Source: Sinimarinibacterium flocculans
GTDB taxonomy: Bacteria > Pseudomonadota > Gammaproteobacteria > Nevskiales > Nevskiaceae
Direction of reading: 5' to 3'
DNA length: 64,000 bases
Assembly (NCBI RefSeq): GCF_003201205.1
Contig: NZ_QICN01000008.1
Location: forward strand, 168,219-232,218
A program made the position numbers and the translations under genes. The notes beneath the pieces were generated by a model. That model had not been told where the DNA came from and did no database searches. It saw nothing but the letters and a program-made list of their open reading frames with translations. Below are positions 8,659-20,908 of this stretch, one piece after another (position 1 is the first letter of the stretch; the number at the start of each line of letters is the position of its first letter).

Positions 8659-11022
8659 ATGCTGAGAAGCAAATCCCACGCCACGGATGCGGCCGTCGGC
8701 CCGAGCTGGCTGGAGAGACTCCCCCGCGAAGCGGCGATGCTGGCCTGTCTCGGGCTGTCGCTCTTCCTGCTCGTGACGCTGGCCAGCTTCCATCCCAACG
8801 ATCCGGGCTGGTCGTCTTCCGGCGCCGGCGAGCCGGTGCACAACCTCGCCGGTACGGTCGGCGCCTGGATTGCCGACGTGCTGCTGTCCCTGTGCGGCTA
8901 CGTCGCCTTCCTGCTGCCGCTGGCGGTACTGCTGATCGGTCTGCGCATCTTCCACAACCCGCCGCCCGAGGAAGAGGTGATGCCGCGCGGCGTGCGCATC
9001 GCCGCCTGGCTGGTGCTGCTGGTGAGCCTGGCCGCACTGGCGGCGCTGCATGTCGGCGCGTCGCCGGACTGGGCGCCGCAAGGCAGCGGCGGCATCGCCG
9101 GCCTCGCGCTGGCGCGGACGCTGGTCGACGTGCTCAGCGCCTTCGGTGCCAGCCTGCTGCTGCTGACGCTGGCGATCACCTCCGCGCCCTTGGCGCTGAC
9201 CTTTTCCTGGGTGCAGATCGCCGACCGCCTCGGCGAGCGCTTGTTCGAGCTGATCGCGCGTCGGCGGCAGGCGGCGGCTGAGCACGAGGATGCAGTGCCG
9301 TCCCCCTTTGCAGGGGAGGCGGCTGAGTCGCCACTGCCGCGCCCGATGCCGGAGCCCGAGCCGGTGGCGGCCAGGGACAAGCGTCGGCTGCGCAAGGCGC
9401 CGGTGCTCACCAGTTCTGAAGAGGAGCAGCTCGATCTGCTGCCGGTTGCCGCGCCCAAGGCCGATAAGAAGCCCCGCGCGACGGCGCGCAAGGATGCCGG
9501 CGAGCCGGTGCCGGCCTTCGATGGCGACCCGATCCCGCCGCTGGAGATTCTCGATCCGGCGCGCCCGTCCGGCCGTAAGTACAGCGCGGAGGAACTCGAG
9601 CACCTGTCGCGCGAGGTCGAGCGTCATCTGGCCTCGTTCGGGGTGAAGGCGGAAGTGGTCGACGCCCGGCCCGGCCCCGTGATCACGCGTTTCGAGCTGC
9701 AGCCGGCGCCCGGCGTGAAGGGCTCGCAGATCACCAACCTGTCGCGCGATCTCGCGCGCTCGCTGTCGGTGTCGAGCGTGCGCGTGATCGAGGTCATTGA
9801 AGGCAAGTCGGTCATCGGGCTGGAGATCCCCAACGCCAAGCGCGAGATGGTGATGCTCAGCGAGATTCTCGACTCGCCGGGCTATCGCAACGTCGCATCA
9901 CCGCTGACGATCGCGCTGGGCAAGGACATCGCGGGTCACCCAGTGGCCGTCGATCTGGCCAAGATGCCGCACTTGCTGGTCGCCGGCACCACCGGCTCGG
10001 GCAAGTCGGTGGCGATCAACGCGATGATCCTGTCGATGCTGTTCAAGGCGACCAAGGACCAGGTGCGCTTCATCTTCATCGACCCGAAGATGCTGGAACT
10101 GTCGATCTACGAGGGCATCCCGCACCTGCTGACGCCCGTCGTCACCGACATGAAGGACGCGGCCAACGCGCTGCGCTGGTGCGTGGCCGAGATGGAGCGT
10201 CGCTACCGGCTGATGTCGGCGCTCGGCGTGCGCAATCTCGCCGGCCTCAACCGCAAGATCGAGGATGCGGCCAAGGCCGGTGAGCCGATCCGCGACCCGC
10301 TGGCCAACCCGTCGCAGGACCTGTTCGATCCCGAGCAGGGGCCGCCGGAGCCGATGCCGCTGGAGTCGCTGCCGAACATCGTCATCATCATCGACGAGCT
10401 GGCCGACATGATGATGGTCGTCGGCAAGAAGGTCGAAGAACTGATCGCGCGGTTGGCGCAGAAGGCGCGTGCGGCCGGAGTGCACCTGATCGTCGCGACG
10501 CAGCGGCCGAGCGTCGACGTCATCACCGGCCTGATCAAGGCCAACATCCCGTCGCGGCTGGCGTTCCAGGTGGCCTCGCGCATTGACTCGCGCACGATTC
10601 TCGACGAGATGGGAGCGGAAACGCTGCTCGGGCACGGCGACGGCCTGTTCCGACCGATCGGCGCCAACCGTCTCGATCGCGTGCATGGCGCTTTCGTCGA
10701 CGACCACGAGGTGCACAAGGTCGTGGCCTATCTCAAGCAGGTCGGCCCGCCCGAGTACATCGAGGACCTGTGCGCCGACGAGCCGCCGGCAAATGCCGCG
10801 GGCGACGGCGGCGGCGATGCCGAGGCCGACCCGCTCTACGACCAGGCCGTCGCGCTGGTGCTGGAGACGCGCAAGGCGTCCGTGTCCTGGGTGCAGCGCC
10901 GGCTCAAGATCGGCTACAACCGCGCGGCGCGCATGGTCGAGCAGATGGAGTCCGCCGGCATCGTCGGTCCCAGTGGCCCCGGCGGCAACCGCGAGATTCT
11001 CGCACCGGGCGGCCGCGACTGA
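8659..11022 (+). CDS. ftsK: DNA translocase FtsK
   Basis: A 787-residue septal DNA pump that clears chromosome dimers and coordinates division. The N-terminus carries four membrane segments (about residues 30-190), then a short Pro/Glu/Lys linker (about 215-300), the alpha/beta motor with Walker A (GTTGSGKS near residue 442) and Walker B ([12 protein letters not shown]), and a C-terminal gamma winged helix ([20 protein letters not shown]) that reads KOPS sites. The linker is far shorter than in E. coli FtsK but normal for Pseudomonas-like FtsK. The start at 8659 was chosen because the frame upstream runs antisense through aat. lolA follows. Confidence 0.95.
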   Translation: MLRSKSHATDAAVGPSWLERLPREAAMLACLGLSLFLLVTLASFHPNDPGWSSSGAGEPVHNLAGTVGAWIADVLLSLCGYVAFLLPLAVLLIGLRIFHNPPPEEEVMPRGVRIAAWLVLLVSLAALAALHVGASPDWAPQGSGGIAGLALARTLVDVLSAFGASLLLLTLAITSAPLALTFSWVQIADRLGERLFELIARRRQAAAEHEDAVPSPFAGEAAESPLPRPMPEPEPVAARDKRRLRKAPVLTSSEEEQLDLLPVAAPKADKKPRATARKDAGEPVPAFDGDPIPPLEILDPARPSGRKYSAEELEHLSREVERHLASFGVKAEVVDARPGPVITRFELQPAPGVKGSQITNLSRDLARSLSVSSVRVIEVIEGKSVIGLEIPNAKREMVMLSEILDSPGYRNVASPLTIALGKDIAGHPVAVDLAKMPHLLVAGTTGSGKSVAINAMILSMLFKATKDQVRFIFIDPKMLELSIYEGIPHLLTPVVTDMKDAANALRWCVAEMERRYRLMSALGVRNLAGLNRKIEDAAKAGEPIRDPLANPSQDLFDPEQGPPEPMPLESLPNIVIIIDELADMMMVVGKKVEELIARLAQKARAAGVHLIVATQRPSVDVITGLIKANIPSRLAFQVASRIDSRTILDEMGAETLLGHGDGLFRPIGANRLDRVHGAFVDDHEVHKVVAYLKQVGPPEYIEDLCADEPPANAAGDGGGDAEADPLYDQAVALVLETRKASVSWVQRRLKIGYNRAARMVEQMESAGIVGPSGPGGNREILAPGGRD

Positions 11023-11090
11023 CGCGTGCGGTTCATGGGCCGGCAAGCCGCGACCGGCACACTTCGACTTCTCCCGTATCCCGTCCCGCC

Positions 11091-11714
11091 ATGATCCGAA
11101 CCCTCGTCCTTGCCGTCGCCCTACTGCTCGCCAGTACCGGGCCGGCGCCCGCCGCCGACGCGCTGCAGCGTTTCGTCGACGAGGTGCGCACGTTCACGGC
11201 GCACTTCGAGCAGATCCAGTACGACGAAGACGGCGGCGAGCTCGGGCGTCGCAGCGGCCGTTTCTCGCTGGCGCGTCCGGGCCGATTCGACTGGCACTAC
11301 GAGCAGCCCTACGAGCAGCGCATGGTCTGCGACGGCGAGCGCATCTGGAACTACGAGCCGGATCTGGCGCAGGTCACGGTGCGAACGGCCGGCGACATCC
11401 TGCGCGACACGCCGGTGGCCCTGCTCGCCGAAGGCGCGAATCTGGCGGAGCGCTTCGAGGTCGAGCCGATCGGCGAGGGCAGGGACAGCGGCCTGCGCCT
11501 GCGGCCGAAGACCGACGACGCGGATTTTCGCCAGATCGAGCTGTGGCTGGAATCCTCCGGGACGCCGACGCGCATGCGTCTGCACGATCCGCTGGGCGGC
11601 ATCAGCGAGATCCGGTTCAGCGACGTCGTCCGCAACCCGAAGATCGATGCCGGCGTGTTCCGCTTCCGGCCGCCGGCCGGCGTCGAGGTCGTGAATCTGG
11701 ACCCGGCGGGCTGA
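11091..11714 (+). CDS. lolA: Outer-membrane lipoprotein carrier protein LolA
   Basis: A 207-residue periplasmic chaperone that moves lipoproteins from LolCDE to LolB. A Sec signal peptide (MIRTLVLAVALLLASTGPAPA, cleavage after APA) precedes the LolA beta-barrel with VRTFTAHFEQ, SGRFSLARPGRFDWHY, YEQRMVCDGERIWNYEPDL and a C-terminal segment FRFRPPAGVEVVN. Length and position between ftsK and rarA are standard for gammaproteobacteria. It starts 68 bp after ftsK, probably the same transcript. Confidence 0.95.
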   Translation: MIRTLVLAVALLLASTGPAPAADALQRFVDEVRTFTAHFEQIQYDEDGGELGRRSGRFSLARPGRFDWHYEQPYEQRMVCDGERIWNYEPDLAQVTVRTAGDILRDTPVALLAEGANLAERFEVEPIGEGRDSGLRLRPKTDDADFRQIELWLESSGTPTRMRLHDPLGGISEIRFSDVVRNPKIDAGVFRFRPPAGVEVVNLDPAG

Positions 11715-11764
11715 TCGACACGCCTGATACGATCCGCGCTCAGGACGCAGATGCCGCGAGCGCG

Positions 11765-13092
11765 ATGTCTTCACAGCCCCCGATCCGTTCTGGTGGACGG
11801 AATCAGTCACCTGCCCAGCCGACGGCGGAGCGCATGCGTCCGCGAACGCTCGACGAGGTGGTCGGCCAGGCGCACCTGCTCGGTTCCGGCGCTCCGTTGC
11901 GTACGCTGCTCGAAGCCGGCAGCGTGCCGTCGATGGTGTTCTGGGGGCCGCCGGGCGTCGGCAAGACCACGCTGGCGCGGCTCATCGCCGGCTACACGCA
12001 GGCGCAGTTCCTGACGCTGTCGGCGGTGCTGGCCGGCGTCAAGGACATCCGCGAAGCGGTGGCGCAGGCGAAGGCTGCTGCCGAGGGGCTCGCGCCGCAG
12101 CGCACGGTGCTGTTCATCGACGAGATCCACCGCTTCAACAAGGCGCAGCAGGATGCGCTGCTGCCCTTCGTCGAAGACGGGACGCTGACGCTGATCGGCG
12201 CGACCACCGAGAATCCCTCGTTCGAACTCAACGGTGCCTTGCTGTCGCGGCTGCGCGTGTTCGTGCTGCGCGCGCTGGAGCAGTCCGACATCGTCGACCT
12301 GCTGCGCCGCGCCTGTGCCGACGCGCAGCGCGGGGTCGGCGTCGAGTTGCCGGCGGGCTGGATCGAGCGCATTGCCGAAGCCGCCGATGGCGATGCGCGG
12401 CGCAGTCTCGTGCTGCTGGAGACGGCGGCGGAACTCATCCGTGCGCAGCCGCAGGCGGACGATCTGCGCACCCTGGAACGGCTGATCGGCAAGGGCCTGC
12501 GTCGTTTCGACAAGCAGGGCGAGCACTTCTACGACCAGATCTCGGCGCTGCACAAGTCGGTCCGCGGCAGCGACCCGGACGCCGCGTTGTACTGGTATGC
12601 ACGCATGCTCGATGGCGGCTGCGATCCGCACTATCTCGCGCGCCGCGTGCTGCGCATGGCCATCGAGGACATCGGCCTCGCCGATCCGCGTGCACAGGAG
12701 CTGTGCCTGGCCGCCTGGGACAGCTATCAGCGCCTCGGCAGTCCCGAGGGCGAACTGGCGATCGCCCAGGCCGTGGTCTATCTCGCCTGTGCACCGAAGA
12801 GCAATGCGGTCTATGCCGGCTACAACGCGGCGCGCGCGCTCGTCGAGCGGACCGGCGCCCTCGAGGTGCCGATGCACCTGCGCAATGCGCCGACGAAGCT
12901 GATGAAGGATCTGGGATACGGCGACGGCTACCGTTACGACCACGACGAGCCCGATGCGCAGGCTGCGGGACAGCGCTTCCTGCCCGAGACGCTCGGCGAG
13001 TTGCGGCTCTACGAACCGACCGCGCGCGGCATCGAGGGGCGCATCGCCGAGCGTCTGGCCGCACTGCGCCAGCGCCGGGGCGGGGCGTCGTG

Positions 13093-13093
<1 letters not shown>
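11765..13093 (+). CDS. rarA: Replication-associated recombination AAA ATPase RarA (MgsA)
   Basis: A 442-residue clamp-loader-like AAA+ ATPase that acts at stalled replication forks. The N-terminal segment [18 protein letters not shown], Walker [13 protein letters not shown], Walker [18 protein letters not shown], sensor [16 protein letters not shown] and the C-terminal tetramerisation region ([36 protein letters not shown]) are all evident. The ATG at 11765 gives the family length. The last base of its stop codon is the first base of the crcB start, so the two are translationally coupled. Confidence 0.96.
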
Positions 13094-14822
<1,729 letters not shown>

Positions 14823-15692
14823 TCAGGGCGCTGGAAGCAGCGTCTCGATCACGGCCCGCAAGGGCTCGCGCCAGTGCGGCGCCGCGCCGGTGATGGCCCA
14901 GGTCGCGGTCTTGTCGAGCACGCTGTAGGCCGGGCGTCGCGCCGGCGTCGGGTAGTCGGCGGTTGCGATCGGCTGCACCGGTGCGAGCTTTTCGCCGCTG
15001 TGGGCCTGGGCGAGTTCGCGGATGGCGCAGGCGAAGTCGTACCAGCTGGCGGCGCCGGCGTCGCTGCAGTGGTAGGTGCCGGCGGGTGCCTCGCGCCCGA
15101 GCAGGGTCCACAGCGTCTCGGCCAGCGTCGCGGTCGAGGTCGGTGTGCCGACCTGATCGGCGACGACCCGGACTTCCGGGCGCTCGCGCATGACGCGCAG
15201 CATCGTCCTGACGAAGTTCTGGCCGTGTGCCGAGTAGACCCAGCCGGTGCGCACGATCAGCGCGTCGACACCGGCCGTTTCGTGCACCGCCTGCTCGCCG
15301 GCGAGCTTGCTCGCGCCATAGACGCCCAGCGGGGCGGTGGCGTCGTCCGGCATGTACGGTGAGGACTTGCGCCCGTCGAAGACGAAGTCGGTGGAGACGT
15401 GCAGCAGGCGCGCGCCGACCGCCGCAGCAGCCGCGGCCAGATGCCGCGGCCCTTCGGCATTGGCGCGATAGGCGGCCTCGGATTCGGTTTCTGCCCGGTC
15501 GACGGCAGTGTAGGCGCCGGCATTGATGATGGCGGCAGGTTCGATGCGCTGCATCGTCGCGAGGACGGCGTCGCGGTCGGCAAGATCCAGCGCAGAGCGA
15601 TCGAGACCGGTCGCCTCGACCCCTTCCGGGATGCGCCGCAACAGTTCGACGCCGAGCTGGCCGCCGGCGCCGGTGACGACGACGCGTCTCAT
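14823..15692 (-). CDS. rfbD: dTDP-4-dehydrorhamnose reductase
   Basis: A 289-residue NAD(P)H-dependent short-chain-type reductase, the last step of dTDP-L-rhamnose synthesis. The dinucleotide-binding motif GAGGQLG is at residues 8-14, and the catalytic Tyr/Lys pair is in GVYGASKLAGE. STDFVFDG and the motif RTGWVYSAHGQNFV are typical of RfbD/RmlD. The ATG at 15692 (MRRVVVTGAGG) was chosen over long upstream extensions in the same frame. It is the last gene of the minus-strand rfbB-rfbA-rfbC-rfbD operon, 2 bp after rfbC. Confidence 0.95.
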   Translation of the reverse strand: MRRVVVTGAGGQLGVELLRRIPEGVEATGLDRSALDLADRDAVLATMQRIEPAAIINAGAYTAVDRAETESEAAYRANAEGPRHLAAAAAAVGARLLHVSTDFVFDGRKSSPYMPDDATAPLGVYGASKLAGEQAVHETAGVDALIVRTGWVYSAHGQNFVRTMLRVMRERPEVRVVADQVGTPTSTATLAETLWTLLGREAPAGTYHCSDAGAASWYDFACAIRELAQAHSGEKLAPVQPIATADYPTPARRPAYSVLDKTATWAITGAAPHWREPLRAVIETLLPAP

Positions 15693-15694
15693 CG

Positions 15695-16240
15695 TCAGAA
15701 CACCTCGGCGTCGTGCAGCAGCGGCGCCTTCTCGTCCTTCGGAGAAAGCTGCGGTGCGGTCTCCAGCGGCCAGGCGATGCCGATCGCGGGATCGTTCCAG
15801 CGGATGCCACGATCGTGTTCGGGCGAGTAGTAGGCCGTGACCTTGTAAATCACGTCGGCGGTATCGGAGGTCACGCAGAAGCCATGGGCGAAGCCCGGGG
15901 GCACCCAGAGCTGACGCCGGTTCTCGGCCGACAAGGTGACGCCGACCCACTGACCGAAGGTCTTCGATCCGCGGCGGATGTCGACGGCGACGTCGTAGAT
16001 CTCGCCGGATACCACGCGCACGAGCTTGCCCTGCGCCATCGGCGGCAGCTGATAGTGCAGGCCGCGCAGGACGCCGCGCACCGAACGCGAGTGATTGTCC
16101 TGGACCATTGGCTCGCTGCAGCCGCTCAACTCGGCGAAACGGGCGGCATGGAAGCTCTCCATGAAGAAGCCGCGCTCGTCGCCGAATACCCTGGGCTCGA
16201 GCATCAGGACGTCCGGCAGCGTGGTCGGGATGGCCTGCAT
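15695..16240 (-). CDS. rfbC: dTDP-4-dehydrorhamnose 3,5-epimerase
   Basis: A 181-residue cupin-fold epimerase acting on dTDP-4-keto-6-deoxyglucose. Family motifs are GDERGFFMESFHAARF, QDNHSRSVRGVLRGLHYQ (catalytic His in GLHYQ), KLVRVVSGEIYDVAVDIR and WVPPGFAHGFCV. Length is normal. It lies 11 bp after rfbA and 2 bp before rfbD in the rhamnose operon. Confidence 0.96.
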   Translation of the reverse strand: MQAIPTTLPDVLMLEPRVFGDERGFFMESFHAARFAELSGCSEPMVQDNHSRSVRGVLRGLHYQLPPMAQGKLVRVVSGEIYDVAVDIRRGSKTFGQWVGVTLSAENRRQLWVPPGFAHGFCVTSDTADVIYKVTAYYSPEHDRGIRWNDPAIGIAWPLETAPQLSPKDEKAPLLHDAEVF

Positions 16241-16251
16241 CAGTACCCCCG

Positions 16252-17127
16252 TCAGTAAACCTTTTCTTCGAGTGCCCGCAGCAGGTACTCGCCGTAGCCG
16301 CTCTTCAGCAGCGGCTGGGCGAGCGTGCGCAACTGTTCCGCATCGATGAAGCCGCTGCGCCAGGCGACCTCCTCGGGGCAGGCGATCTTCAGGCCCTGGC
16401 GCTTTTCGAGCGTCTGGATGAAGGTGCCGGCGTCGAGCAGCGAGTCGTGGGTGCCGGTGTCGAGCCAGGCCATGCCGCGACCCATGACCTCGACGTGCAG
16501 CGCGCCGGCTTCCAGATACAGCCGGTTGAGATCGGTGATCTCCAGTTCGCCGCGCGCGGATGGCTTGATGCGTCGTGCCAGCTCGACGACCTGCTTGTCG
16601 TAGTAGTACAGGCCAGTCACCGCATAGCGCGACTTCGGCGCCTTGGGTTTTTCCTCGATCGACAGCACCCGCCCGTCGCTGCCGAACTCGACGACACCGT
16701 AGCGCTCGGGGTCGGTGACCGCATAGGCGAACACCGTGGCGCCGTCGCGGCGGCTGGCGGCGCGCTGGAGCTGCGGTGCCAGATCGTGGCCGTGAAACAG
16801 GTTGTCGCCGAGCACCAGCGCGCAGGCATCGTCACCGATGAAGTCCGAACCGATCAGGAAGGCCTGCGCAAGCCCGTCCGGACTCGGCTGCACGGCATAG
16901 GTCAGCGAAATGCCCCACTGGCGGCCGTCGCCGAGCAGCGCCTCGAAGCGCGGCGTGTCCTGCGGTGTCGAGATCACCAGGATCTCGCGGATGCCCGAGA
17001 GCATCAGCGTCGACAGCGGGTAATAGATCATCGGCTTGTCGTAGACCGGCAGCAGCTGCTTGGACACGGCCTGCGTGACCGGATATAGCCGCGTGCCGCT
17101 GCCGCCGGCAAGGATGATCCCCTTCAT
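16252..17127 (-). CDS. rfbA: Glucose-1-phosphate thymidylyltransferase
   Basis: A 291-residue nucleotidyltransferase making dTDP-glucose from dTTP and glucose-1-phosphate, the first step of the pathway. The N-terminus [18 protein letters not shown] contains the signature GGxGTRL and is followed by [27 protein letters not shown] and [13 protein letters not shown]. The ATG at 17127 was chosen since it starts immediately before the conserved first strand; it overlaps the rfbB stop by 4 bp (ATGA), indicating coupled translation. Confidence 0.96.
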   Translation of the reverse strand: MKGIILAGGSGTRLYPVTQAVSKQLLPVYDKPMIYYPLSTLMLSGIREILVISTPQDTPRFEALLGDGRQWGISLTYAVQPSPDGLAQAFLIGSDFIGDDACALVLGDNLFHGHDLAPQLQRAASRRDGATVFAYAVTDPERYGVVEFGSDGRVLSIEEKPKAPKSRYAVTGLYYYDKQVVELARRIKPSARGELEITDLNRLYLEAGALHVEVMGRGMAWLDTGTHDSLLDAGTFIQTLEKRQGLKIACPEEVAWRSGFIDAEQLRTLAQPLLKSGYGEYLLRALEEKVY

Positions 17128-18194
17128 GATGCCTTTCTCCCCAGGCCGAGGCGCTGACGCTGGTAGCCGCGTGACTGCACGGTCTCGCACCACGCCCGGT
17201 TGGCCAGATACCACTCGACGGTCTTGCGCAGACCGGTCTCGAACGTCTCCTGCGGGCGCCAGCCCAGGTCGCGCTGGATCTTGCCGGCGTCGATCGCATA
17301 GCGCAGGTCGTGACCCTTGCGATCCTCGACGAAGGTGATCAGCTCGCGGCGCTTGCGCCCGGCGCTGTCGGGGCGCAGCGTGTCGATCAGATCGCAGAGC
17401 TGCTCGACCAGATCGAGATTGCGCTGCTCGTTGTGGCCGCCGATGTTGTACTGCTCGCCGATGCGGCCCTGCTCGAACACCAGGCGCAGCGCGCGCGCAT
17501 GGTCCTCGACGTAGAGCCAGTCGCGCACGTTGGCGCCGGTGCCGTAGACCGGCAGCGGCCTGAACTCCAGCGCGTTCAGGATCATCAGCGGAATGAGCTT
17601 CTCCGGGAACTGGTAGGGCCCGTAGTTGTTGGAACAGTTGGTGAGCACCACCGGCAGCCCGTAGGTGTGGTGCCAGGCGCGGACCAGGTGGTCGGAGCTG
17701 GCCTTGCTCGCCGAGTACGGCGAGTTCGGCGCATACGGCGTGGTCTCGGTGAACAGGCCGTCTTCACCCAGCGAGCCGTAAACCTCGTCGGTGGAGATGT
17801 GATGGAAGCGGAAGTTCGTGCGTGCCGTGCCGTCCAGTGCCTGCCAGTGCGCAAGCGCGGCTTCCAGCAGGCGGAAGGTCCCGACGATGTTGGTCTGGAT
17901 GAAGTCCGCCGGACCGTCGATCGAGCGGTCCACGTGCGACTCGGCGGCCAGGTGCAGGACCCCGTCGGGCAGGTGATCCGCGAACACGCGGGCCAGCGCC
18001 GCGGCGTCGCAGATGTCGACCTGCTCGAAGCGGTAACGCGCATGCTCTGACGCGTCCTCGAGCGCCTCGGGGCTGGCCGCGTAGCTCAGCTTGTCGACGT
18101 TGACGATGCGGTAGTCGGACTCCCGCAACAGCAGGCGGATCAATGCCGAGCCGATGAAGCCGGCGCCGCCGGTGACCAGTAGCGTCGAAGCCAT
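17124..18194 (-). CDS. rfbB: dTDP-glucose 4,6-dehydratase
   Basis: A 356-residue extended SDR enzyme converting dTDP-glucose to dTDP-4-keto-6-deoxyglucose. It shows the NAD motif [12 protein letters not shown] at residues 8-19, [26 protein letters not shown], and the catalytic YxxxK in [15 protein letters not shown]. It is the promoter-proximal gene of the rhamnose operon and lies 47 bp downstream of suhB. dTDP-rhamnose would feed O-antigen or exopolysaccharide; no glycosyltransferase is in the window. Confidence 0.96.
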   Translation of the reverse strand: MASTLLVTGGAGFIGSALIRLLLRESDYRIVNVDKLSYAASPEALEDASEHARYRFEQVDICDAAALARVFADHLPDGVLHLAAESHVDRSIDGPADFIQTNIVGTFRLLEAALAHWQALDGTARTNFRFHHISTDEVYGSLGEDGLFTETTPYAPNSPYSASKASSDHLVRAWHHTYGLPVVLTNCSNNYGPYQFPEKLIPLMILNALEFRPLPVYGTGANVRDWLYVEDHARALRLVFEQGRIGEQYNIGGHNEQRNLDLVEQLCDLIDTLRPDSAGRKRRELITFVEDRKGHDLRYAIDAGKIQRDLGWRPQETFETGLRKTVEWYLANRAWCETVQSRGYQRQRLGLGRKAS

Positions 18195-18241
18195 GGCTGC
18201 GGTTCCCCCCTTGTGTGATCCCTGCCGACGCGGTCGGCGGG

Positions 18242-19054
18242 TCAGGCCGCGGCCGGCCGTCGTCGCGGCAGCAGTTCGCTGAGCGGATCGATCAGTCCGA
18301 CCGTGCCGGCCAGCACGTGGCCGCTGGCGAGGACATCGTCGCCGCCCTCGAGTTCGCGCACGACGCCGCCGGCTTCCTGCACGAGCACGATGCCGGCCGC
18401 CATGTCCCAGGGCTTCAGGTTGTACTCCCAGAAACCCTCTAGGCGCCCGGAAGCGACGTAAGCAAGGTCGAGCGCCGCCGATCCGGCGCGGCGGACGCCG
18501 GCCGTCTCGCGGGCGACGTTGCGCAGCATCGTCGTGTAGTGGTCCAGGTACTCCTCGCTCAGCGGCACGCCGGTGCCGATCAGGGCCTGGCTGAGGTCGC
18601 GGCAGGCGCTGACGCGCAGCTTGCGGCTGTTGAGCACCGCGCCCTGGCCGCGGCTGGCGCTGTACAGATCCTGGGTGCAGGGGGCGTAGATCACGCCATG
18701 CTCGATCCGGTCCTTGACCTTCACGCCGATCGACACCGCGAAGTGCGGAATGCGGTGCAGGAAGTTGGTTGTGCCGTCGAGCGGGTCGATGATCCAGGTG
18801 ACATCGCTGTCGCCGCGTGGCCCGGCCTTCTCGCTACCCAGAAAGCCGGATTCCTCAGCGAGGATCGCGTGGTCGGGATAGGCCTTGCGAATGTGGCGGA
18901 TGATTTCCGCCTCGGCGCCGCGGTCGACCTGCGTGACGAAATCGTTGCGTGCCTTGCGTTCGACGGTGAGCTGGTCCGCCCGGTCGAAGCTGCGCATGAT
19001 GAAGTTGCCGGCTGCACGCGCAGCCATCACGGCGATATTGACCAGCGGATGCAT
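18242..19054 (-). CDS. suhB: Inositol-1-monophosphatase SuhB
   Basis: A 270-residue Mg-dependent sugar-phosphate phosphatase; the E. coli homologue also joins rRNA antitermination complexes. Metal-binding motifs are visible: EES in AILAEESGF, the signature [14 protein letters not shown] and the C-terminal [15 protein letters not shown]. Length is typical. It is divergent from trmJ across a 144-bp gap that also holds a copy of a dispersed repeat. The suhB//trmJ-cysE pairing is conserved in gammaproteobacteria. Confidence 0.94.
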   Translation of the reverse strand: MHPLVNIAVMAARAAGNFIMRSFDRADQLTVERKARNDFVTQVDRGAEAEIIRHIRKAYPDHAILAEESGFLGSEKAGPRGDSDVTWIIDPLDGTTNFLHRIPHFAVSIGVKVKDRIEHGVIYAPCTQDLYSASRGQGAVLNSRKLRVSACRDLSQALIGTGVPLSEEYLDHYTTMLRNVARETAGVRRAGSAALDLAYVASGRLEGFWEYNLKPWDMAAGIVLVQEAGGVVRELEGGDDVLASGHVLAGTVGLIDPLSELLPRRRPAAA

Positions 19055-19101
19055 GTTCTGAAAGGAACGAAAAAAGGCATCCTAGAATATCGTGTGCACG
19101 T

Positions 19102-19175
19102 ACGTCCTGTACACGACGGCGCCGTTCGGCGGAGCGAGAGTTCACAGGACTCTCGCTCGATCCGCCTCACTGGCG
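19102..19175 (+). repeat. Dispersed repeat, short copy C
   Basis: Sequence between suhB and trmJ resembles the longer repeat copies at 43366 and 50130: CGTCC...CGAC, then CGTTCGGCGG, then a hairpin GCGAGAGT-tcacagg-ACTCTCGC followed by TCGATCCGCCTCAC. The middle hairpin of the longer copies is absent. The alignment was done by eye and the copy is diverged. Confidence 0.45.
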
Positions 19176-19198
19176 CCGACTTTTCATACAAGCAATCC

Positions 19199-20008
19199 AT
19201 GGAAATCCGCGCAACACGCAGTCTTCTCGGCAACATTCGCATCGTCCTCGTCTCGACCCAGCATCCGGGCAATATCGGCGCGAGCGCGCGCGCGATGCTG
19301 ACGATGGGGCTGCGTGATCTGGTGCTGGTCAACCCGGACCGCTTCCCGCATCCGCAGGCCAGGGCCACTGCCGCCCACGCCGCCGAGGTGCTGGACGGTG
19401 CGCGCGTCGTCGGCAGTCTCGACGAGGCCGTGGCCGACTGCGGCTGGGTCGTCGCGTTGTCGGCCCGCGTACGCCACCTCGGCGACGAGCCGCTGCGCCC
19501 GTGGCAGGCGGCGGAGCGCGCGGTCGCGGTGGCCGGGGAGGCGCCGGTGGCCTTCGTCTTCGGCTGCGAGCGAACCGGCCTCACCAACGAGGAAGTGGAC
19601 CTCTGCCACGCCACGACACTGATTCCGGCCAACCCCGACTACAGCTCGCTGAACCTGTCGCAGGCGGTCCAGGTCGTGGCCTACGAGTTGCGTCGCGCGG
19701 CGGCCCCGGAGCAGGCGGCGGTTTCGCCGAAGAAGCAGCATCCCTGGTACGCACCGCCGACCGCCGAGGAAATGGAACGCTTCTACGAGCACCTCGAGCG
19801 TTGCCTGCTGTCGACCGGTTTTCTGGACCCGGCCAATCCGCGCATGCTGATGCGGCGGCTGCGGACCTACTTCAATCGCTCGGCGCCGGATCGCAACGAG
19901 CTCAACATCCTGCGCGGGATTCTCACCTCGGTGGAGCAGCCCAAGCGCCGGCGGATTGCGCCGCCGACCCCCGGCGCGCCGCCGAAAGACGCGCCTAAAG
20001 CGGACTAA
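19199..20008 (+). CDS. trmJ: tRNA (cytidine/uridine-2'-O-)-methyltransferase TrmJ
   Basis: A 269-residue SPOUT methyltransferase that 2'-O-methylates position 32 of several tRNAs using SAM. The N-terminal core reads [21 protein letters not shown], then [19 protein letters not shown] and [20 protein letters not shown], the three SPOUT motifs with the trefoil knot. A C-terminal helical extension (about 170-250) aids tRNA binding. The ATG at 19199 matches the family start; the longer frame upstream runs through suhB antisense. cysE follows at 80 bp. Confidence 0.95.
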   Translation: MEIRATRSLLGNIRIVLVSTQHPGNIGASARAMLTMGLRDLVLVNPDRFPHPQARATAAHAAEVLDGARVVGSLDEAVADCGWVVALSARVRHLGDEPLRPWQAAERAVAVAGEAPVAFVFGCERTGLTNEEVDLCHATTLIPANPDYSSLNLSQAVQVVAYELRRAAAPEQAAVSPKKQHPWYAPPTAEEMERFYEHLERCLLSTGFLDPANPRMLMRRLRTYFNRSAPDRNELNILRGILTSVEQPKRRRIAPPTPGAPPKDAPKAD

Positions 20009-20015
20009 ATTGGTC

Positions 20016-20021
20016 TAGAAT
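20016..20021 (+). promoter_or_regulatory. Possible -10 element upstream of cysE
   Basis: TAGAAT, followed by an A-rich stretch, lies just past the trmJ stop and 68 bp before the cysE ATG. No good -35 box is seen. In related bacteria cysE has its own promoter, which makes this worth noting but not certain. Confidence 0.3.
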
Positions 20022-20088
20022 AAAAAGCATCCCGCCTGCCGCCGGAACCGCAGCCGAGTCCCGCCTCAAGCCAGCCGAAGAGCACGTC

Positions 20089-20865
20089 ATGTTCGATCGC
20101 ATCCGCGAAGACATCCGCTCGATCCGCGAGCGTGATCCCGCCGCCCAGTCCTGGTGGGAGGTCGTGACCTGTTATCCGGGGCTGCACGCGATCTGGGGGC
20201 ACCGGATCTCGCACGCCCTGTGGATGCGTGGATTCAAGTGGCTGGCGCGCTTCAACTCGCACCTCGCGCGCTGGCTCACGGGCATCGAGATCCACCCGGG
20301 CGCCCGGCTGGGGCGCCGGGTGTTCATCGATCATGGCCTCGGCGTCGTGATCGGCGAGACCGCGGAAGTCGGCGACGACTGCACGATCTACCAAGGCGTG
20401 ACCCTGGGCGGCACCTCGCTGACGCGCGGGGCGAAACGGCACCCGACGCTGGGCAGCAACGTCGTCGTCGGTGCCGGCGCGAAGGTGCTGGGCCCGTTCA
20501 CGGTTGGCGCCGGCGCCAACATCGGCAGCAACGCCGTGGTCGTTCGCGCGGTGCCGGATGGGGCGACCGCGGTCGGCATTCCGGCACGCGTCGTCGGCGT
20601 CGATGCCCAGCGCAAGACGGAATTCCATGCCTACGGCCTCACCGACGAGGGCATGCCGGACCCGGTCGCCAAGGCGATCGCGAAGATTCTCGAGCACGTG
20701 CAGACGCAGGACGAGCAGCTCACGCGCATGTGCAAGGTCGTGCGCGCACTGGACAGCCGCATGCCGGAGCTCGAGCTCGGGCGTCTGGAACTGCCGGATT
20801 TCTGCAGAGACGATGCCGAAGCGGGCGAACGGGCGGACACGAAGGCGCGAGCCGGCCTCGATTGA
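20089..20865 (+). CDS. cysE: Serine O-acetyltransferase
   Basis: A 258-residue left-handed beta-helix acetyltransferase making O-acetylserine, the precursor of cysteine. An N-terminal helical part ([20 protein letters not shown]) is followed by hexapeptide repeats with [43 protein letters not shown] and [20 protein letters not shown]. The long charged C-terminal tail is like the Pseudomonas and other epsilon-type CysE. It sits directly upstream of two cysteine desulfurase genes; iscR, the usual next gene, is missing. Confidence 0.95.
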   Translation: MFDRIREDIRSIRERDPAAQSWWEVVTCYPGLHAIWGHRISHALWMRGFKWLARFNSHLARWLTGIEIHPGARLGRRVFIDHGLGVVIGETAEVGDDCTIYQGVTLGGTSLTRGAKRHPTLGSNVVVGAGAKVLGPFTVGAGANIGSNAVVVRAVPDGATAVGIPARVVGVDAQRKTEFHAYGLTDEGMPDPVAKAIAKILEHVQTQDEQLTRMCKVVRALDSRMPELELGRLELPDFCRDDAEAGERADTKARAGLD

Positions 20866-20908
20866 GATGAATCGTCTCGTCGCACACGGCCGCGACACGG
20901 TCTGACCG

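Noticed and set aside
13020..13092. Fluoride riboswitch ahead of crcB
   Set aside because: The sequence upstream is rarA coding DNA and the genes overlap; no leader exists to fold into a riboswitch.
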